25,637 nucleotides of DNA from Roseiarcus sp043784465 (GTDB lineage: Bacteria; Pseudomonadota; Alphaproteobacteria; Rhizobiales; Beijerinckiaceae): contig JAYVYJ010000299.1 of assembly GCA_043784465.1 (NCBI GenBank), positions 1 through 25,637 on the forward strand, read 5' to 3'. How positions within the stretch are numbered: position 1 is the first letter of the stretch; each line of letters starts with the position of its first letter. A program made the translations under genes and the position numbers. This document shows positions 15,146 to 22,733 of the stretch, piece by piece. Under the pieces are notes generated by a model, which saw nothing but the letters and a program-made list of their open reading frames with translations, was not told the origin of the DNA and ran no database searches.

Positions 15146-15170
15146 CGTCGTTCGTCCCGGCGGAACGACG
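15146..15170 (+). promoter_or_regulatory. Hairpin in the 5' leader of rplS
   Basis: CGTCGTTC (15146-15153) and GAACGACG (15163-15170) form a perfect 8-bp stem with a 9-base loop, ending about seven bases before the AGGAG ribosome site of rplS. No T-run follows, so it is not a terminator. It could be a leader structure for autogenous control by L19, known in Firmicutes as a different structure, or an mRNA-stabilising hairpin. Confidence 0.4.
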
Positions 15171-15188
15171 TCACGGCAGGAGTGTAAC

Positions 15189-15590
15189 ATGAACATCATC
15201 GCCACCATTGAGGCGGAAGAAGCCAAACGGCTGTCCGACAAGGGCGCCAAGGTTCCCGATTTTCAGCCCGGCGACACGGTCATCGTCAACGTCAAGGTGA
15301 CGGAAGGCGACCGGACCCGCGTTCAGGCTTACGAAGGCGTGTGCATCGCCCGCAACGGTGGCGGCCTCAACGAGAGCTTCACCGTCCGCAAGATTTCCTA
15401 CGGCGAAGGCGTCGAGCGCGTGTTCCCGATCTTTTCGCCGATGATCGATTCGATCAAAGTTCTGCGGCGCGGCAAGGTGCGTCGCGCCAAGCTCTATTAT
15501 CTGCGCGACCGGCGCGGCAAGTCGGCGCGCATCGTCGAGCGTTCCGACAATACGCACGGCAAGGCCAAGGCGGCCAAGGCCGCCAAATAA
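15189..15590 (+). CDS. rplS: 50S ribosomal protein L19
   Basis: L19 sits at the 30S-50S interface of the ribosome. The 133-residue protein has the family core: FQPGDTVIVNVKVTEGDRTR, VQAYEGVCIARNGGGLNESF, TVRKISYGEGVERVFPIFSP and then IDSIKVLRRGKVRRAKLYYL. The Lys/Ala-rich tail (GKAKAAKAAK) is common in Alphaproteobacteria. GCAGGAG lies seven bases before the ATG. In many bacteria rplS follows rpsP-rimM-trmD; here it stands apart behind the Lrp-type gene and ends at a strong terminator, so it is likely its own transcription unit. Confidence 0.98.
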   Translation: MNIIATIEAEEAKRLSDKGAKVPDFQPGDTVIVNVKVTEGDRTRVQAYEGVCIARNGGGLNESFTVRKISYGEGVERVFPIFSPMIDSIKVLRRGKVRRAKLYYLRDRRGKSARIVERSDNTHGKAKAAKAAK

Positions 15591-15600
15591 GGGGTATGCG

Positions 15601-15626
15601 GGCCGCGCCTCCGGCGCGGCCTTTTT
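15601..15626 (+). terminator. Rho-independent terminator of rplS
   Basis: GGCCGCGCC-tcc-GGCGCGGCC (15601-15621) is a perfect 9-bp GC stem with a three-base loop, immediately followed by TTTTT (15622-15626). It begins 10 bp after the rplS stop and is the clearest intrinsic terminator in the window. Confidence 0.93.
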
Positions 15627-15641
15627 GTCAGAGGGAACGAC

Positions 15642-15887
15642 ATGGCCGACCCTGTCATCGCGCAAAAGGCGCCGTTTCCCGTCGAGGTCGAAGCCGGCAA
15701 GACCTATTGGTGGTGCACTTGCGGCCAGTCGGCCAGGCAGCCGTTTTGCGATGGCTCGCACAAGGGCTCCGCGTTCACGCCCAAAGCGTTTTCGGCCCTA
15801 GCCAGCGAAACCGCGTATTTCTGCGGGTGCAAATTCACGCACAACGCGCCGCTCTGCGACGGCACGCACGCCGGCCTGACGACCTAA
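15642..15887 (+). CDS. Dual CDGSH iron-sulfur protein
   Basis: The 81-residue protein carries two CDGSH [2Fe-2S] motifs: Cys25-x-Cys27-x8-Cys36-x3-His40 (CTCGQSARQPFCDGSH) and Cys61-x-Cys63-x8-Cys72-x3-His76 (CGCKFTHNAPLCDGTH). Two motifs in one short chain match the bacterial and MiNT/CISD3-like class rather than the single-motif mitoNEET. The 3Cys-1His clusters are redox active and can be transferred; the cellular role in bacteria is poorly known. GAGGGA precedes the ATG by about seven bases. It follows the rplS terminator, so it needs its own promoter or read-through. Its stop overlaps the stop of the convergent GTPase gene. Confidence 0.93.
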   Translation: MADPVIAQKAPFPVEVEAGKTYWWCTCGQSARQPFCDGSHKGSAFTPKAFSALASETAYFCGCKFTHNAPLCDGTHAGLTT

Positions 15888-17023
15888 CCCAACAAACCGC
15901 CGACGCGCGGGGCGAGGGGATTATACGCCAGATCCGGCGTGTCGGGCGCCACGACGCCCGTCAGCGCGTCCCACAATTTTTGCGCCGATGCGACGATGCC
16001 CTCGCCGATCACCACGAGAGCCGTTTCGCGCGGACCGGGCGGCCATACGTCCAACCGCACCGGCGGTGCGAAGGCGTGTTGCGCGCCCTGCACGAGCCAA
16101 GGACGTTCGGGCGCGTCCTCGGTCGCCACCAGACCTTTGACGCGCAACAGGCGCGGCCCGGCCAAAGCCGCCAGCAGATCGAGAAAGCGCACGAAGGCGG
16201 CCCCCGACAGGGGCGTCGCTGAGCGGAATACATGCGCCTCGGCCCCGCCATGCGCTGCGCGCGGGGCGTAGGGGACGGGGGCGCGCGGGAATGTCGCGAG
16301 AAACGCCGAGGCGTCGAGATCGCTCGCTGACGTGATGACGGCGAGCGGCGCCAGCGTGGCGAGCGCCGAGAAGAGCACAGGGTGCGGCGAGGGGCTGTCG
16401 CCGATCTCACCCTTGAGGGAAGAGGCTGAACGCCGCTGCGCTTTCGAGGCGAGGCTCCCCCCCATCCTAACTCTCCCTCGCAACGGGGGAGGGTAATTTC
16501 CTGCGCCACTGTCAGGCGTCGAAGGCGCGAGGTCGGTCTTGGTCAAGGCGACGCGGTCGGCGAGCGCGACCTGACGACGCGCTTCGCCGTGGCGCGCAAG
16601 CGTGTCCGCGCCGTTGAGCGCATCCACCAGCGCCACGACGCCCGCCAGATGCAACCGCGAGGCCAGCCCCCCGTCGGCGAACAGAGCGTGCAGGATCGGG
16701 CCGGGATCGGCGAGGCCGGAGGTCTCCACGATCACGCGGGCGAAGCTGAGTTCGCCCGCCTCGCGCCGCGCGAGCAACGTGCTTAAGCCCTCGACGAAGT
16801 CGCCGCGCAGCGTACAGCACAGGCAGCCCGATGCGAGCAGCGAGATTTCGCCGTCGAGCCGCTCGTAAAGCCGGTGGTCGAGCGCCGCGGCGCCGAATTC
16901 GTTGACAAGCACGAGCGTCTGGCCGAGCGCGGGATCGCGCAGCAGGCGGTTGAGAAAGGTCGTCTTGCCTGCGCCCAGGAACCCCGTGACCAGGTGGAGA
17001 GGGATCAGGTGCTGCGGGATCAA
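15884..17023 (-). CDS. CobW/COG0523-family metallochaperone GTPase with an in-frame insertion
   Basis: These GTPases deliver metals such as Zn or Co to client enzymes. The 379-residue protein has Walker A GFLGAGKT (14-21), VLVNEFG (Walker B region, 38-44), the metal-binding Cys67-x-Cys69-Cys70 in SGCLCC, ETSGLADP (100-107), and TKTD (161-164) in place of the usual NKTD. Residues about 173-214 are not family sequence; they are encoded by a palindromic repeat (16390-16507), after which the C-terminal domain (FSALATLAPLAVITS onwards) resumes in frame. The start is TTG 17023, overlapping the anti-sigma stop as TTGA; the frame upstream of that has no similarity. The start could instead be misplaced by a few codons, but the P-loop begins only 14 residues in. 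Confidence 0.87.
   Translation of the reverse strand: MIPQHLIPLHLVTGFLGAGKTTFLNRLLRDPALGQTLVLVNEFGAAALDHRLYERLDGEISLLASGCLCCTLRGDFVEGLSTLLARREAGELSFARVIVETSGLADPGPILHALFADGGLASRLHLAGVVALVDALNGADTLARHGEARRQVALADRVALTKTDLAPSTPDSGAGNYPPPLRGRVRMGGSLASKAQRRSASSLKGEIGDSPSPHPVLFSALATLAPLAVITSASDLDASAFLATFPRAPVPYAPRAAHGGAEAHVFRSATPLSGAAFVRFLDLLAALAGPRLLRVKGLVATEDAPERPWLVQGAQHAFAPPVRLDVWPPGPRETALVVIGEGIVASAQKLWDALTGVVAPDTPDLAYNPLAPRVGGLLG
16390..16507. repeat. Intragenic palindromic repeat element
   Basis: The stretch contains CTCCC-tcgcaacg-GGGGAG (about 16472-16491) and a run reading, on the minus strand, ATTACCCTCCCCCGTTGCGA followed by GGATGGGGGGGAGCC and CCTCTTCCCTCAAGGGTGAG. Such CCCTCCCCCGC-type palindromic units are common intergenic repeats in Rhizobiales. 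Here it lies inside the CobW-type gene and is read through as NYPPPLRGRVRMGG plus a Ser/Lys-rich segment, adding about 40 codons without a stop. Its exact ends cannot be fixed without an uninterrupted homologue. Confidence 0.7.
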
Positions 17024-17709
17024 GGCCCGACCGGTATCAGCTTGCCGACAAACACGGGCGCTCCCGACGGCTTGCCGTCCGGCGAGCCGCCAGGCGGCTC
17101 TAATGTGACGGCATAGGTTGCGGCGCGCACTTGCGCACGGTCGTAGGTCAATCGCCCCCCGTCCGTGCGCGCCGCCGCGTCGATCACGCCCAAGGATTTG
17201 GGCGCAGCATCGGGCGCGATGATCCACAATTCGTAAGACTTGCCCTTAGGCGCCTCGGCCGCCACAGGTCGCACGCTAAATTCGAGCCGGTCCACGTCGA
17301 CCGTCATCGCGAAGGCCGGCGCGTCCGCGCTCTTTTGCAAAATGGCGACGAACTGGTGGGGCGAAGGCGCCCGGGCGATCAGCAGAAACGCCAGGGCGGC
17401 CGCGAGTGCGCCAGAAAGCGCGCCCCCGCTCAAGGCGAGCATGCGCCAGCGCGCAAGGCGCTTGGCCAGCAGCGGGACGACGTTGGGCGTCCCAAGCCGT
17501 GCTTCGATGCGCGCGAACAGATCGTCAGGCGGCGACCGTGCGGGCGAGGCCTCGGCGAGCAGGCCAAGCCGGCTCTCCCAACCTGCGACGGCGGCGTCGA
17601 AGGCGGGATCGACGCGACGACGGGCATCGGCGGCGGCGCGCTCGTCCGCGTCCAGCGTACCCAGGGCGAATTCGGCCGCCAGGCCGTCGTCTTCGATCGA
17701 GAGACTCAT
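17020..17709 (-). CDS. Anti-sigma factor, RskA-like, membrane bound
   Basis: The 229-residue protein pairs with the ECF sigma factor encoded just upstream. The cytoplasmic N-terminus has the anti-sigma zinc-finger-like layout seen in RskA (LAAEFALGTLDADERAAADA with a conserved Trp in GWESRLG near 44). One membrane span lies at about 90-112 (MLALSGGALSGALAAALAFL). The periplasmic RskA C-terminal domain runs through YELWIIAPDAAPKSLGVID and ends AVTLEPPGGSPDGKPSGAPV. The ATG at 17709 overlaps the sigma gene stop as ATGA. Unlike zinc anti-sigma factors there is no HxxxCxxC motif. It should hold the sigma factor until a signal, unknown here, triggers release or proteolysis. Confidence 0.88.
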   Translation of the reverse strand: MSLSIEDDGLAAEFALGTLDADERAAADARRRVDPAFDAAVAGWESRLGLLAEASPARSPPDDLFARIEARLGTPNVVPLLAKRLARWRMLALSGGALSGALAAALAFLLIARAPSPHQFVAILQKSADAPAFAMTVDVDRLEFSVRPVAAEAPKGKSYELWIIAPDAAPKSLGVIDAAARTDGGRLTYDRAQVRAATYAVTLEPPGGSPDGKPSGAPVFVGKLIPVGP

Positions 17710-18248
17710 GTCGACATGCAGACTTTGAGTTCGGCGAGGCTGCGCCGCAGCCACGTCTTCACCGAGCCCACCGGGGCAGCGAATTTCCGGGCGATCGCTT
17801 CCCGGCTTGCGCCGCGATAATAGGCCAGGAGGATCATCTCGCGCCGCTCGGGCGCAAGGCCCTCCAGGCAACGCATCAACTGGACATAGCCCTCCGAACG
17901 GTCGCGCGAGGCGAGCGGGTCTTCGGTATCGGCCACCGGCTCGAAACCCGCGCCCATGTCCTCAAGCGAAATCGGGCGCGCGCGGCGCGCCCCGTCAAGC
18001 GCGCGATTGCGGGCGATGGTCGCCATCCAGGCGAGCGGCGAACCCTTGGCGCTGTCGAAATCGCCCGCGCGCTCCCAGATTTTCACGAAAGCCTCCTGGA
18101 GCGCCTCGCTCGCCTCGCCGCTAGGAAGGATACGGGACACTACCCCGTAAAGTTTCGCGGACGTGGCCCGATAAAGGCGCGAGAAGGCGTCGCGGTCGCG
18201 CGCCGCCGTCAGGCGCAGCAGTTCGGCGAGGTCGGGGGCGTTGGTCAC
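17706..18248 (-). CDS. ECF-family RNA polymerase sigma factor (SigK/RpoE-like)
   Basis: The 180-residue protein has sigma region 2 (DAFSRLYRATSAKLYGVVSR, then EALQEAFVKIWERAGDFD and WMATIARNRALDGARR, the -10 binding part) and region 4 (LAPERREMILLAYYRGASRE, then AIARKFAAPVGSVKTWLRRS), joined by a short linker with no sigma region 3. This is the ECF (group IV) type, regulating an extracytoplasmic or oxidative response. The start is GTG 18248, eight bases after the aldo/keto reductase stop; the ribosome site is weak, fitting translation coupled to the upstream gene. It is followed by its RskA-like anti-sigma factor. An ECF-type target promoter was not recognised. Confidence 0.92.
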   Translation of the reverse strand: MTNAPDLAELLRLTAARDRDAFSRLYRATSAKLYGVVSRILPSGEASEALQEAFVKIWERAGDFDSAKGSPLAWMATIARNRALDGARRARPISLEDMGAGFEPVADTEDPLASRDRSEGYVQLMRCLEGLAPERREMILLAYYRGASREAIARKFAAPVGSVKTWLRRSLAELKVCMST

Positions 18249-18255
18249 TTCGGGG

Positions 18256-19254
18256 TCAACAATAGCGCTCGATGTTGGACCATTGCGACTCGGCGTAACG
18301 GTCGCCCGCCGCCCAGCCGACCGGCAGAACGCGGGCGATGCCCGCGGCCTCGTCCGACGTCAACGGCCTATCGGCGGCGCGGGCGTCGAGGGCGAGGGTT
18401 TGCGGATATCGCGTGCCGGGAATTGACAGAATATGCGGCCCCTGCGCCAGAACCCACGCCAGGGCGAGTTCGCCGGGGTCGCGATCGTAGCCGCGCGAAA
18501 GCGCGGCGAAAGCGTCGATGCGGACGAGGTTGCGCTCCCAGTTGCGGCCCATGAAGCGGGGATTGTGTTTGCGGAAATCGTCCGTCGGCAAGGCTGCCAC
18601 ATCGCGCAAAGTCCCGCCCAGCGCGCCGCGTCCCACCGGCGAGAACGCCACGAAAGCGACGCCCAGTTGCGCGCAGGTTTGCAGCATCCCCAGTTCAGGC
18701 CCGCGCGTCCAGAGCGAATATTCCGACTGCATGGCCGCGATGGGATGGACGGCGTGGGCGCGGCGCAACGTGTCGGGCGCCGTCTCGGAGAGGCCAATGG
18801 CCCGGATCTTGCCCTTTTGGACCTGCTGCGAAAGTGCGCCCACCGTTTCCTCGACGGGGAAACGCGGATCGAGCCGGTGGACATAGTAAAGATCAATATA
18901 ATCCACGCCGAGACGTTTGAGCGAACCGTCCAGCGCCGCGATCATGTGGGCTTGGCTATTGTCGATGCAGCGCTTGCCGTCGTCGGTGCGGTGGATAGAG
19001 AATTTGGAGGCGAGCGTCACGCGTTCGCGCCGGGCGCGGTCCTCGGCGAAGAATTTGCCGATACGGGACTCGCTGAGGCCCTCGCCGTAAACATTGGCGG
19101 TGTCCCAGAAATCGACGCCGAGTTCGAGCGCGGCGGCGAGCAGGCGTAGGGCCTCCGGCTCGCTGGTCAGGCCATAAAAGCCGGACAGGCTCATACAACC
19201 AAGGCCGACAGGGTGGACGGAGACGCCGGTACGGCCTAGCGGACGGGGGATCAT
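18256..19254 (-). CDS. Aldo/keto reductase
   Basis: The 332-residue NADP-dependent aldo/keto reductase has the full catalytic tetrad: Asp51 and Tyr56 in FWDTANVYGEG, Lys84 in LASKFS and His126 in YYVHRLDP. The start RPLGRTGVSVHPVGLGCMSL and the FSPVGRGALGG motif resemble the AKR13/YakC-type and auxin-induced (AKR4-like bacterial) reductases, which act on aldehydes such as methylglyoxal. It is distinct from the shorter-loop reductase at 1838-2890. It ends eight bases before the ECF sigma start, so the reductase, sigma, anti-sigma and GTPase genes form one likely operon, suggesting the reductase is part of the same stress response. Substrate is not determined. Confidence 0.88.
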   Translation of the reverse strand: MIPRPLGRTGVSVHPVGLGCMSLSGFYGLTSEPEALRLLAAALELGVDFWDTANVYGEGLSESRIGKFFAEDRARRERVTLASKFSIHRTDDGKRCIDNSQAHMIAALDGSLKRLGVDYIDLYYVHRLDPRFPVEETVGALSQQVQKGKIRAIGLSETAPDTLRRAHAVHPIAAMQSEYSLWTRGPELGMLQTCAQLGVAFVAFSPVGRGALGGTLRDVAALPTDDFRKHNPRFMGRNWERNLVRIDAFAALSRGYDRDPGELALAWVLAQGPHILSIPGTRYPQTLALDARAADRPLTSDEAAGIARVLPVGWAAGDRYAESQWSNIERYC

Positions 19255-19314
19255 TCAAGCCTCACGTTAGGGCGAGGCTAGCCGCTACCGCCTTCCCGGG
19301 ATCGCCGCAAGTCT

Positions 19315-20616
19315 CTAGCGCACCGCCGCCGCGCCGAGCCGAGCGGGGGCTAGGCGGTGCCGCTCCGCGTAGGCGACGCGCTTTTGCGCCTCGCTCGCGG
19401 TCTTGGGCGCGAACCGCACGCCCTCGACGAGACGCTGCGTCAGCAAGCGCACGAGGATTTCCCGGCCCTCGGGCGTGTGGAAACCGCCGTTAAACTGCGA
19501 AGTGCTCTTCAGAAAGGCTACGAAGCCGCGCACCAGATCGGGCGAGGGTTTCTTCGCCTCGCGCCAGAAGCGCGACAGCGGCCCCTCGTTGGTGAGGCCG
19601 GGAATGTTGTAGAACGCGCGGCCGACGCAGCAGACCGGCTTCTCCTCGATGATAGCGGCAAGACCTGCGGTCGAGTTGATCGTCACCACGGCGTGCGCGA
19701 CCGACATGATTTTGTCGATGGACGTCTTGCGCAGGAAGAACACGCGGTCGGCGAGTTTGTGGCGTTCGATCAGCGCTGCGACGCGCGCCGGCGTGCGCTC
19801 CACGCCGTAATCGAGCGGATGCTGTTTGACGACGAGGATCGCGTCCTCGGGCGCATCCGCCGCGAAGGAGCCGATCAACTCATCGACAAAAGCCGCGTTG
19901 CCGCCATGACGGGAATGGACGACAAGTTGCGCATCGCCAGGCTTTTGTAGCAAAGCAAGGAACACTTTTCGCCCGGTCTCGGCGTGCTCCAACGCACGAG
20001 TGAGAATGGGCGCCTCTTCATGCGTCAGGCGCCAGAAATACTCGCGCATGTAGCCAAAGCCCTGGCGATAAACCGAATCGCCGTAATAATTGGCGTCGAA
20101 CCCCAGTACCGGCTTGAAGGCGATGGCCGCGAGGAAGTGCGTGATCGTGTGGATGACGTGCGGCTTGAGGCCGGCCGGGAACCGCTTGACGTCCGCAGTC
20201 TCCGAGGCGGCGTAACGCGGGTCGAGGTAGGCGGACGCGTCGCGCGGCAGGCGCGAAAAGCCGTTGACGCCGTCGCGCTCAAGCGTCACCCAATGGGGGC
20301 GCAGATAGCCGTTTTCCAGCACGAAGCTGTGCAGGCCGAACTCTTCGGCCACTTCGAGCGCGCCGCGATTGCGGGGAAGCGTGTCGTTGAAGGTGATGAC
20401 GGCGTCGACTTTCTTGCGTCGCACGACACCGCGGATGAACCGCTTCCAATCCCCGTCGCGATGGCGATACAGGACCCGATTTTCCTTCGGCGTTTCGAGA
20501 AATTCGCCCCCCTCGCAGACGGTCCGGTAGATCTCGTGACCGGCCGACTCGATCTCCTTCACAAGACGGGCGAAGAAGGGGCCGAACGGGGCGCCTATAA
20601 ATAGAAAGACCGACAT
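19315..20616 (-). CDS. Capsule polysaccharide synthesis/export protein, KpsS/Capsule_synth family
   Basis: The 433-residue protein matches the capsular polysaccharide synthesis family of KpsS and LipB-type beta-Kdo transferases, cytoplasmic enzymes that build the lipid-linked Kdo linker of exported capsule. Support includes the start MSVFLFIGAPFGPFFARLVK, FVLENGYLRPHWVTLERDGV, DAILVVKQHPLDYG (the K-x-HP motif near two thirds of the chain) and AVVTINSTAGLAAI (the NST-x-G motif). The start is ATG 20616; GTG 20628 is an alternative with AAGGGG too close. There is no signal peptide. The capsule genes are otherwise absent except the divergent glycosyltransferase at 20921, so the full locus, if any, lies elsewhere. 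Confidence 0.83.
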   Translation of the reverse strand: MSVFLFIGAPFGPFFARLVKEIESAGHEIYRTVCEGGEFLETPKENRVLYRHRDGDWKRFIRGVVRRKKVDAVITFNDTLPRNRGALEVAEEFGLHSFVLENGYLRPHWVTLERDGVNGFSRLPRDASAYLDPRYAASETADVKRFPAGLKPHVIHTITHFLAAIAFKPVLGFDANYYGDSVYRQGFGYMREYFWRLTHEEAPILTRALEHAETGRKVFLALLQKPGDAQLVVHSRHGGNAAFVDELIGSFAADAPEDAILVVKQHPLDYGVERTPARVAALIERHKLADRVFFLRKTSIDKIMSVAHAVVTINSTAGLAAIIEEKPVCCVGRAFYNIPGLTNEGPLSRFWREAKKPSPDLVRGFVAFLKSTSQFNGGFHTPEGREILVRLLTQRLVEGVRFAPKTASEAQKRVAYAERHRLAPARLGAAAVR

Positions 20617-20920
20617 GCGCTGCCGCACCCCTTATTTATCCGAAGGGCTTAACCCAAGCCGCGAAGGCAGGCAAGTTTGGAAACTTTGCGCAGCCAATTG
20701 CGGCGAAAGATGCAGCCCCTGACCGTTTCGGGGCTGGACAAGGGCGCAGGTGGCCAAATCTCGTCAAACTGTTGCGCAAATGCGTCACATTTCGCGATGC
20801 GAATCGCAAGACAAGCCCGTCCGGTTTTACATTTCCCCCGCGATGCACCATGAGCGGGCGCAGCGTAAACGAACCCCGCGCGACGGCGCGGCGGCCTCCC
20901 CGGCCGGCGACGGAAGCGGC
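20617..20920. other. Divergent intergenic region between the two polysaccharide genes
   Basis: About 300 bp without a well-supported gene. It contains an inverted repeat, CAGCCCC-tgaccgtttc-GGGGCTG (20713-20736), which could be an operator or a small hairpin, and a further short repeat near GCGATgcgaATCGC (about 20797-20810). The glycosyltransferase frame is open back to a GTG at 20750, so part of it might encode an N-terminal extension. Both promoters presumably lie here. Confidence 0.4.
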
Positions 20921-22219
20921 ATGAACTATTTTCTGGACATCACCCGGCTCGCGACACGCATCTTCCGCAGCGGCCCCACCGGCATCGACCGCGTGGAATA
21001 CGCCTACGCCAAGCACATGATCGACTTGCCCGACGTCGTCTGCATGTTCACCGCGCCGATGTTCTTCGGCGCTATCCGGACCGCGCGGGCGAAGGAAATT
21101 CTTGTCCGCGTCGAGCGCGCCTGGCGTCTCGACGCCCGTGCCGACGACGACGCCGTGTTCACCGCCCTGCGCGGCTGGCTCGACCGCCCCCTTGATCCCG
21201 CCGCCACCAAGCCCGCACGCTTCCAGGCGCAAAAAGGCTGGTCGGACTGGTTGCGCGACGCTGATTTCTTCCCCCTGCGCGATGTCGTCAGAGCCGAGAC
21301 CAGGTTGAAGCGCCGCATCGCGCGTCAGGCTGATGGGATGTATTTTCATTGCTCGCATGCGCAGCTCGACAAGCCCGAGCGATTCCGCTGGCTCGAAACA
21401 TCGGGCTTGCGCTCGACCTTTTTCTTGCACGACGCCATTCCCATCGAGTTCCCGGAGTTTTGCAGCCCCGGCGCCTTCGGCCGCCATGTGAAGCGGCTGG
21501 CCACTGTCTCTGCACATGCGACTCTTGCGATAGTGAATTCGCAAGATTCGCGCCGCGCGGTCGGCGCCGCTTTGGCCGAGCGCCATCTGCGTTCGCCCGA
21601 CATCGAGATCGTGCCGCTGGCGGTGGACGACGCGTTCGTGCAGGCGGGGCGGCGGCCCCCGCAACGCCCGGGCACTCCCTATTTCGTTTATGTCGGCACC
21701 ATCGAGCCGCGCAAGAACCTGTTGTTCCTGCTTGCGGTCTGGCGCCGGCTGGTCGAGCGTCACGGCGCGCGGGCGCCCCGGCTCGTCATCGCCGGCCGGC
21801 GCGGCTGGGAAAACGAGAACATCGTCGACGTGCTGGAGCGCTCTCATCAACTGGCTCCGTTCCTGGCGGAAGCCTCCGACATGACCGACGCGGGGCTGGC
21901 GCGTCTGATGGCGGATTCGGCGGGGCTGGTGTCGCCCTCGTTCACGGAAGGATTTGGCCTGCCGGTGGTCGAATGCCTTGCGACGGGGGCGCCGGCGCTG
22001 ATCTCCGACATCGCCGCGCATCGCGAAGTGGGCGAGGATTACGCCGTGTTCGCAGACGCCATCGACGGGCCGGCCTGGGTTTCGGCCATCGAGGCGCTGA
22101 TGGACGAGGGGTCGGAATTCCGCCGCGAACGGGTGGCCAAGATCAAGTCCTATCGACCCTACGCCTGGGCCGAGCATGTCGCGCGCGCCCTCGCGCTGAT
22201 GGAGCAGGCCGCCGCCTGA
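20921..22219 (+). CDS. GT4-family glycosyltransferase
   Basis: The product from ATG 20921 is 432 residues long, starting MNYFLDITRLATRIFRSGPT (the typical DIT/R-L opening of this GT4 branch). It has the GT-B fold, with VYVGTIEPRKNL as the nucleotide-sugar domain entry and SFTEGFGLPVVECLATGAPA, containing the E-x7-E pair, for the sugar-nucleotide and catalytic site. SDIAAHREVGEDYAVFAD is the usual next segment. It would transfer a sugar from an NDP-sugar, retaining configuration, to a growing polysaccharide. Upstream in-frame starts (20750, 20843) add Arg-rich sequence without similarity and are less likely. It is divergent from the KpsS-like gene, so surface glycan synthesis is the likely job; sugar specificity cannot be read. 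Confidence 0.85.
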   Translation: MNYFLDITRLATRIFRSGPTGIDRVEYAYAKHMIDLPDVVCMFTAPMFFGAIRTARAKEILVRVERAWRLDARADDDAVFTALRGWLDRPLDPAATKPARFQAQKGWSDWLRDADFFPLRDVVRAETRLKRRIARQADGMYFHCSHAQLDKPERFRWLETSGLRSTFFLHDAIPIEFPEFCSPGAFGRHVKRLATVSAHATLAIVNSQDSRRAVGAALAERHLRSPDIEIVPLAVDDAFVQAGRRPPQRPGTPYFVYVGTIEPRKNLLFLLAVWRRLVERHGARAPRLVIAGRRGWENENIVDVLERSHQLAPFLAEASDMTDAGLARLMADSAGLVSPSFTEGFGLPVVECLATGAPALISDIAAHREVGEDYAVFADAIDGPAWVSAIEALMDEGSEFRRERVAKIKSYRPYAWAEHVARALALMEQAAA

Positions 22220-22287
22220 GACCCAAATTGGCCCCCAGCGAACCCCGCGCGGACGCGCCCCAACTTCGCGGCGCCGACGCGACGCCC

Positions 22288-22731
22288 ATGTACGACATGA
22301 TCGAGCTGTTCTATTTCGCCTATCGCGATTTCGTCGGCGACGCAGACCGGCTGCTGGAGGCCTACGGCTTCGGGCGCGCGCATCATCGCGTGCTGCATTT
22401 CGTGTTCCGCCACCCCGGATTGACCATCGCCGAGCTTCTCGACATTCTGGCGATCACCAAACAGAGCCTCAACCGCGTGTTGAGAGAATTGGTGGCGCAG
22501 GATTTCATCGAGACGCGGGCCGGCGCGCAGGATCGCCGCCAGCGACGGCTCAAGGCCACGGCCAAGGGCGCCGACCTCGCCCTGGATCTGGCGCGCGCGC
22601 AGACGCGGCGTTTCGACGCCGCCATGCAGGCCCTGGGTCCCGACGCCAAACCCGGCGCGCTCGCCTTCCTGCGACAGATGATCGACGCCGACGCGCGTTC
22701 GCGCGTCGCCGAACTGATCGGGGGAAGCTGA
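22288..22731 (+). CDS. petP: MarR-family regulator, PetP-like
   Basis: The 147-residue regulator has a winged helix-turn-helix: the HTH falls in LTIAELLDILAITKQSLNRV, followed by LRELVAQDFIETRAGAQDRR, the wing, with the D-x-R-R pair of MarR proteins. YFAYRDFVGDADRLLEAYGF and GRAHHRVLHFVFRHPG match PetP, described next to petR in Rhodobacter capsulatus. An earlier TTG (22228) would give about 20 more residues, as homologues have, but lacks a clear ribosome site, so the start is uncertain. It is followed after two bases by the response regulator gene. It may control the operon, although no effector is known. Confidence 0.82.
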   Translation: MYDMIELFYFAYRDFVGDADRLLEAYGFGRAHHRVLHFVFRHPGLTIAELLDILAITKQSLNRVLRELVAQDFIETRAGAQDRRQRRLKATAKGADLALDLARAQTRRFDAAMQALGPDAKPGALAFLRQMIDADARSRVAELIGGS

Positions 22732-22733
22732 GC

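Noticed and set aside
20636..22177. Minus-strand open frame of 513 codons opposite the glycosyltransferase
   Set aside because: It mirrors the GT4 coding sequence, which carries clear motifs; the antisense product is Arg/Gly/His-rich noise.
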